Shown one piece after another: positions 63,301-64,000 of a stretch of 64,000 nt of DNA; position 1 is the first letter of the stretch; the number at the start of each line of letters is the position of its first letter. The notes under the pieces were generated by a model. It was not told the DNA's origin. It saw only the letters and a list, made by a program, of their open reading frames with translations, and made no database searches. This DNA comes from Draconibacterium mangrovi (lineage in GTDB: Bacteria; Bacteroidota; Bacteroidia; Bacteroidales; Prolixibacteraceae). A program made the position numbers and the translations under genes. Location of the stretch: NCBI RefSeq assembly GCF_010586825.1, contig NZ_JAAAGB010000009.1, positions 62,001 to 126,000 of the forward strand, in the 5' to 3' direction.

Positions 63301-64000
63301 GACTTTGCAAAACAGGAAAACGGAGTTGAATTAAAAATCACCGACACAGGAATGGGTATTTCAGAAGAAGAACAAAAAAATATTTTTAATCGTTTCTTCA
63401 GAAGTGAAAAAATAGATACTTATACCGACGGACACGGAATGGGTTTAACACTTGTTAAGGCTCTGGTTGAAATACAAAAAGGCACAATCACTTGTAAGAG
63501 TCAGGAAAACGTAGGAACAACGTTTACAATATTTTTTAAAGATGGGAAACAGCATTTCAAAACATCTGAAATTGTTGACGAAGAATTACTTCCAAACATT
63601 AAACAGGTTGAAAAACAGGCAATTATAGAAATCGATCCGGGAAATCCTTCCGGAGAAGAAATATTACTGGTTGAGGATAACCCGGAATTACTCGAATATT
63701 TATCATCTCTTTTAGGAAAATATTACAAAATACAGGCTGCCACAAATGGTAAGGAGGCAATCGAAAAATTAAAAACAAGTATTCCTGAGTTGGTTATAAC
63801 AGACCTAATGATGCCGGTAATGGATGGACTTGCGTTATCAAAAAATATCCGGGAAATGCCCGAAACCCGTTTTATTCCCATTATAATGCTTAGTGCTAAA
63901 ACCGATGTGTCGTCAAAAATTGAAGGCTACAAAACCAGTATTGATGATTACATTGAGAAACCATTTAACCCAAATCTTTTACTTTCCAGAATAAATAACA
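60361..64000 (+). CDS. Hybrid two-component sensor/regulator (HTCS), 3' end beyond window
   Basis: The frame is open from ATG 60361 to the window edge (1213 codons). A signal peptide (LIRLFFLLLATLLFE) precedes a periplasmic two-component-regulator propeller with blade motifs such as VWMGTIEGITRFDG and LWIGSGKGLCSYN. A Y_Y_Y domain (near 62430-62670) follows, then one membrane helix (about 62680-62740). The kinase has the H-box LSHEFRTPL with phospho-His854, and HATPase motifs TGMGISEEEQ and GHGMGLTLV. A receiver domain has Asp1148 in VITDLMMPVMDG. The expected C-terminal AraC-type DNA-binding domain lies beyond the window. HTCS proteins bind a breakdown oligosaccharide in the periplasm and switch on their PUL. 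Confidence 0.93.
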   Translation, partial: MQKTLIRLFFLLLATLLFETNSSGQYIRFDHFDTRRGLSQNNINGLIVDSTGYVWMGTIEGITRFDGTNFDIFRSVPFQPNTLEGNYIEKVSSCPNGNVWIHIQDRGLNLYDAKYDNFKVFHDSCFYPGDAVHTTSLLSALDTLLWFTDPNGLYTYNLPENKTTKLKSPPGRNYVIYTGHNNVLLWGYGGISLYSLTEKAKAPRLIMKQQVFNISQVFNDSLVVINTGNLEILNLKSGERKPIPHSEELDRNININGILALAAYNNEIWVGLTTGLVQIIMNGDTANRVSKYSYDPFSEYSFHGQDAKNFAFDKSGNLWIGTSKYGVNFYSRKRNLFNHHPISVLSKADQEIDPIRAICKSKDGNIWVGFDRLGLVRITPDNQQVLYSDIYLPGNTTQNLENIRSIYEDSNGNLWIGSGKGLCSYNPENNHIEYTLIKYGWEWPDVCYRMLEFTPGKLTVTNRFGIGIVDLETGTLTKLKMPETYISASIRSIAKDKNLNYWFVSGDLGMCKFTPQGILTYYTYEKDNFTDSKLYSLEIVNDTMWIGSNTGLMAFDLTEEKVVASYFESDGLSNNLIYSTIHANNELWMSTNRGISRLKLGDFSIEKYLGDDLFMDDAFYLDPSGKIYFGGYDGFISFIPEEITNNTSPPTPIITDLYLNNHKIKVGEKIKDRMILSNSIEKLKTLELDYSSSSFSLVFDAFPFNYPDQTIFRYRLSGQSDDWVLVPQQSNQAVFSNLSPNNYTFEVQASENGRNWSAAKQLNLSIIPPFYKTSWFKALLIFFIITILYAIQRIRFHTIKRWNMQLEKKIKEQTFSIEEQKNKIIAQKEKMVALNQKLHEADQAKLRYYTNLSHEFRTPLTIIMGNIDQLKDLGVNQFILKNIRRSSDRLFRLVNQFIDLHKFDHGELKLQVSNFDIVSFTKEIADTFNDYAQRKNITIQLIKPHETIPLWLDKDKTDKIIYNILTNAIKYTNEGGTILIDFAKQENGVELKITDTGMGISEEEQKNIFNRFFRSEKIDTYTDGHGMGLTLVKALVEIQKGTITCKSQENVGTTFTIFFKDGKQHFKTSEIVDEELLPNIKQVEKQAIIEIDPGNPSGEEILLVEDNPELLEYLSSLLGKYYKIQAATNGKEAIEKLKTSIPELVITDLMMPVMDGLALSKNIREMPETRFIPIIMLSAKTDVSSKIEGYKTSIDDYIEKPFNPNLLLSRINN

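Overview
The window comes from a member of the Bacteroidota, probably a Bacteroidales/Marinilabiliales-type gut or marine polysaccharide degrader. The evidence is SusC/SusD pairs, a hybrid two-component regulator, Gfo/Idh/MocA proteins with Tat-like leaders, and a CTnDOT-style conjugation module. I saw no rRNA, tRNA, CRISPR array or intact insertion sequence.

Positions 1-16324 are the transfer and mobilization part of an integrative conjugative element. A minus-strand run encodes TraA (ParA), a DUF3408 protein (TraB/C-like), a TraD-like protein, then TraE, F, G, I, J, K, L, M and N. Two AT-rich genes of unknown function, and possibly a broken small ORF, sit between the TraD-like gene and traE. 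Divergently, mobA-mobB-mobC (accessory protein, relaxase, coupling protein) follow a dense set of inverted repeats at 12524-12604 that is the likely oriT. The integrase and the element ends are not identifiable in the window.

Positions 16425-31646 are accessory, AT-rich cargo that looks like a defence island. Six minus-strand genes (27226 down to 16425) are closely spaced: an MBL-fold protein, a trypsin-like peptidase with a long C-terminal extension, a small middle component, a Rad50/SMC-like ATPase, a membrane-anchored patatin phospholipase, and a PLD-nuclease/SF2-helicase fusion. The first four match the layout of an ABC-three-component (ABC-3C) conflict system. A second cassette (28182-31646) pairs a Schlafen/AlbA_2 ATPase-like protein with a TOTE-type AEP primase-helicase. 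It is flanked by two 102-bp direct repeats of about 80% identity, and each repeat encodes the same C-terminal peptide remnant.

Positions 32239-64000 are a large polysaccharide-utilization locus on the minus strand. It holds two SusC/SusD pairs, two surface lipoproteins (DUF4959/DUF5000 and DUF4998 types), four GH92 alpha-mannosidase-family enzymes, three Gfo/Idh/MocA oxidoreductases, a DUF1080 3-keto-glycoside hydrolase-like protein and a TIM-barrel sugar isomerase-like protein. A divergent hybrid two-component sensor/regulator (60361 to the window end, truncated) presumably controls it. The GH92 set implies a mannose-rich glycan such as N-glycan or mannan. The oxidoreductase/DUF1080/isomerase set suggests that a 3-keto-sugar route runs beside hydrolysis. 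One GH92 has Gln where the others have the presumed catalytic-acid Glu, which suggests a mannose-phosphate diester or another substrate that needs no acid catalyst.
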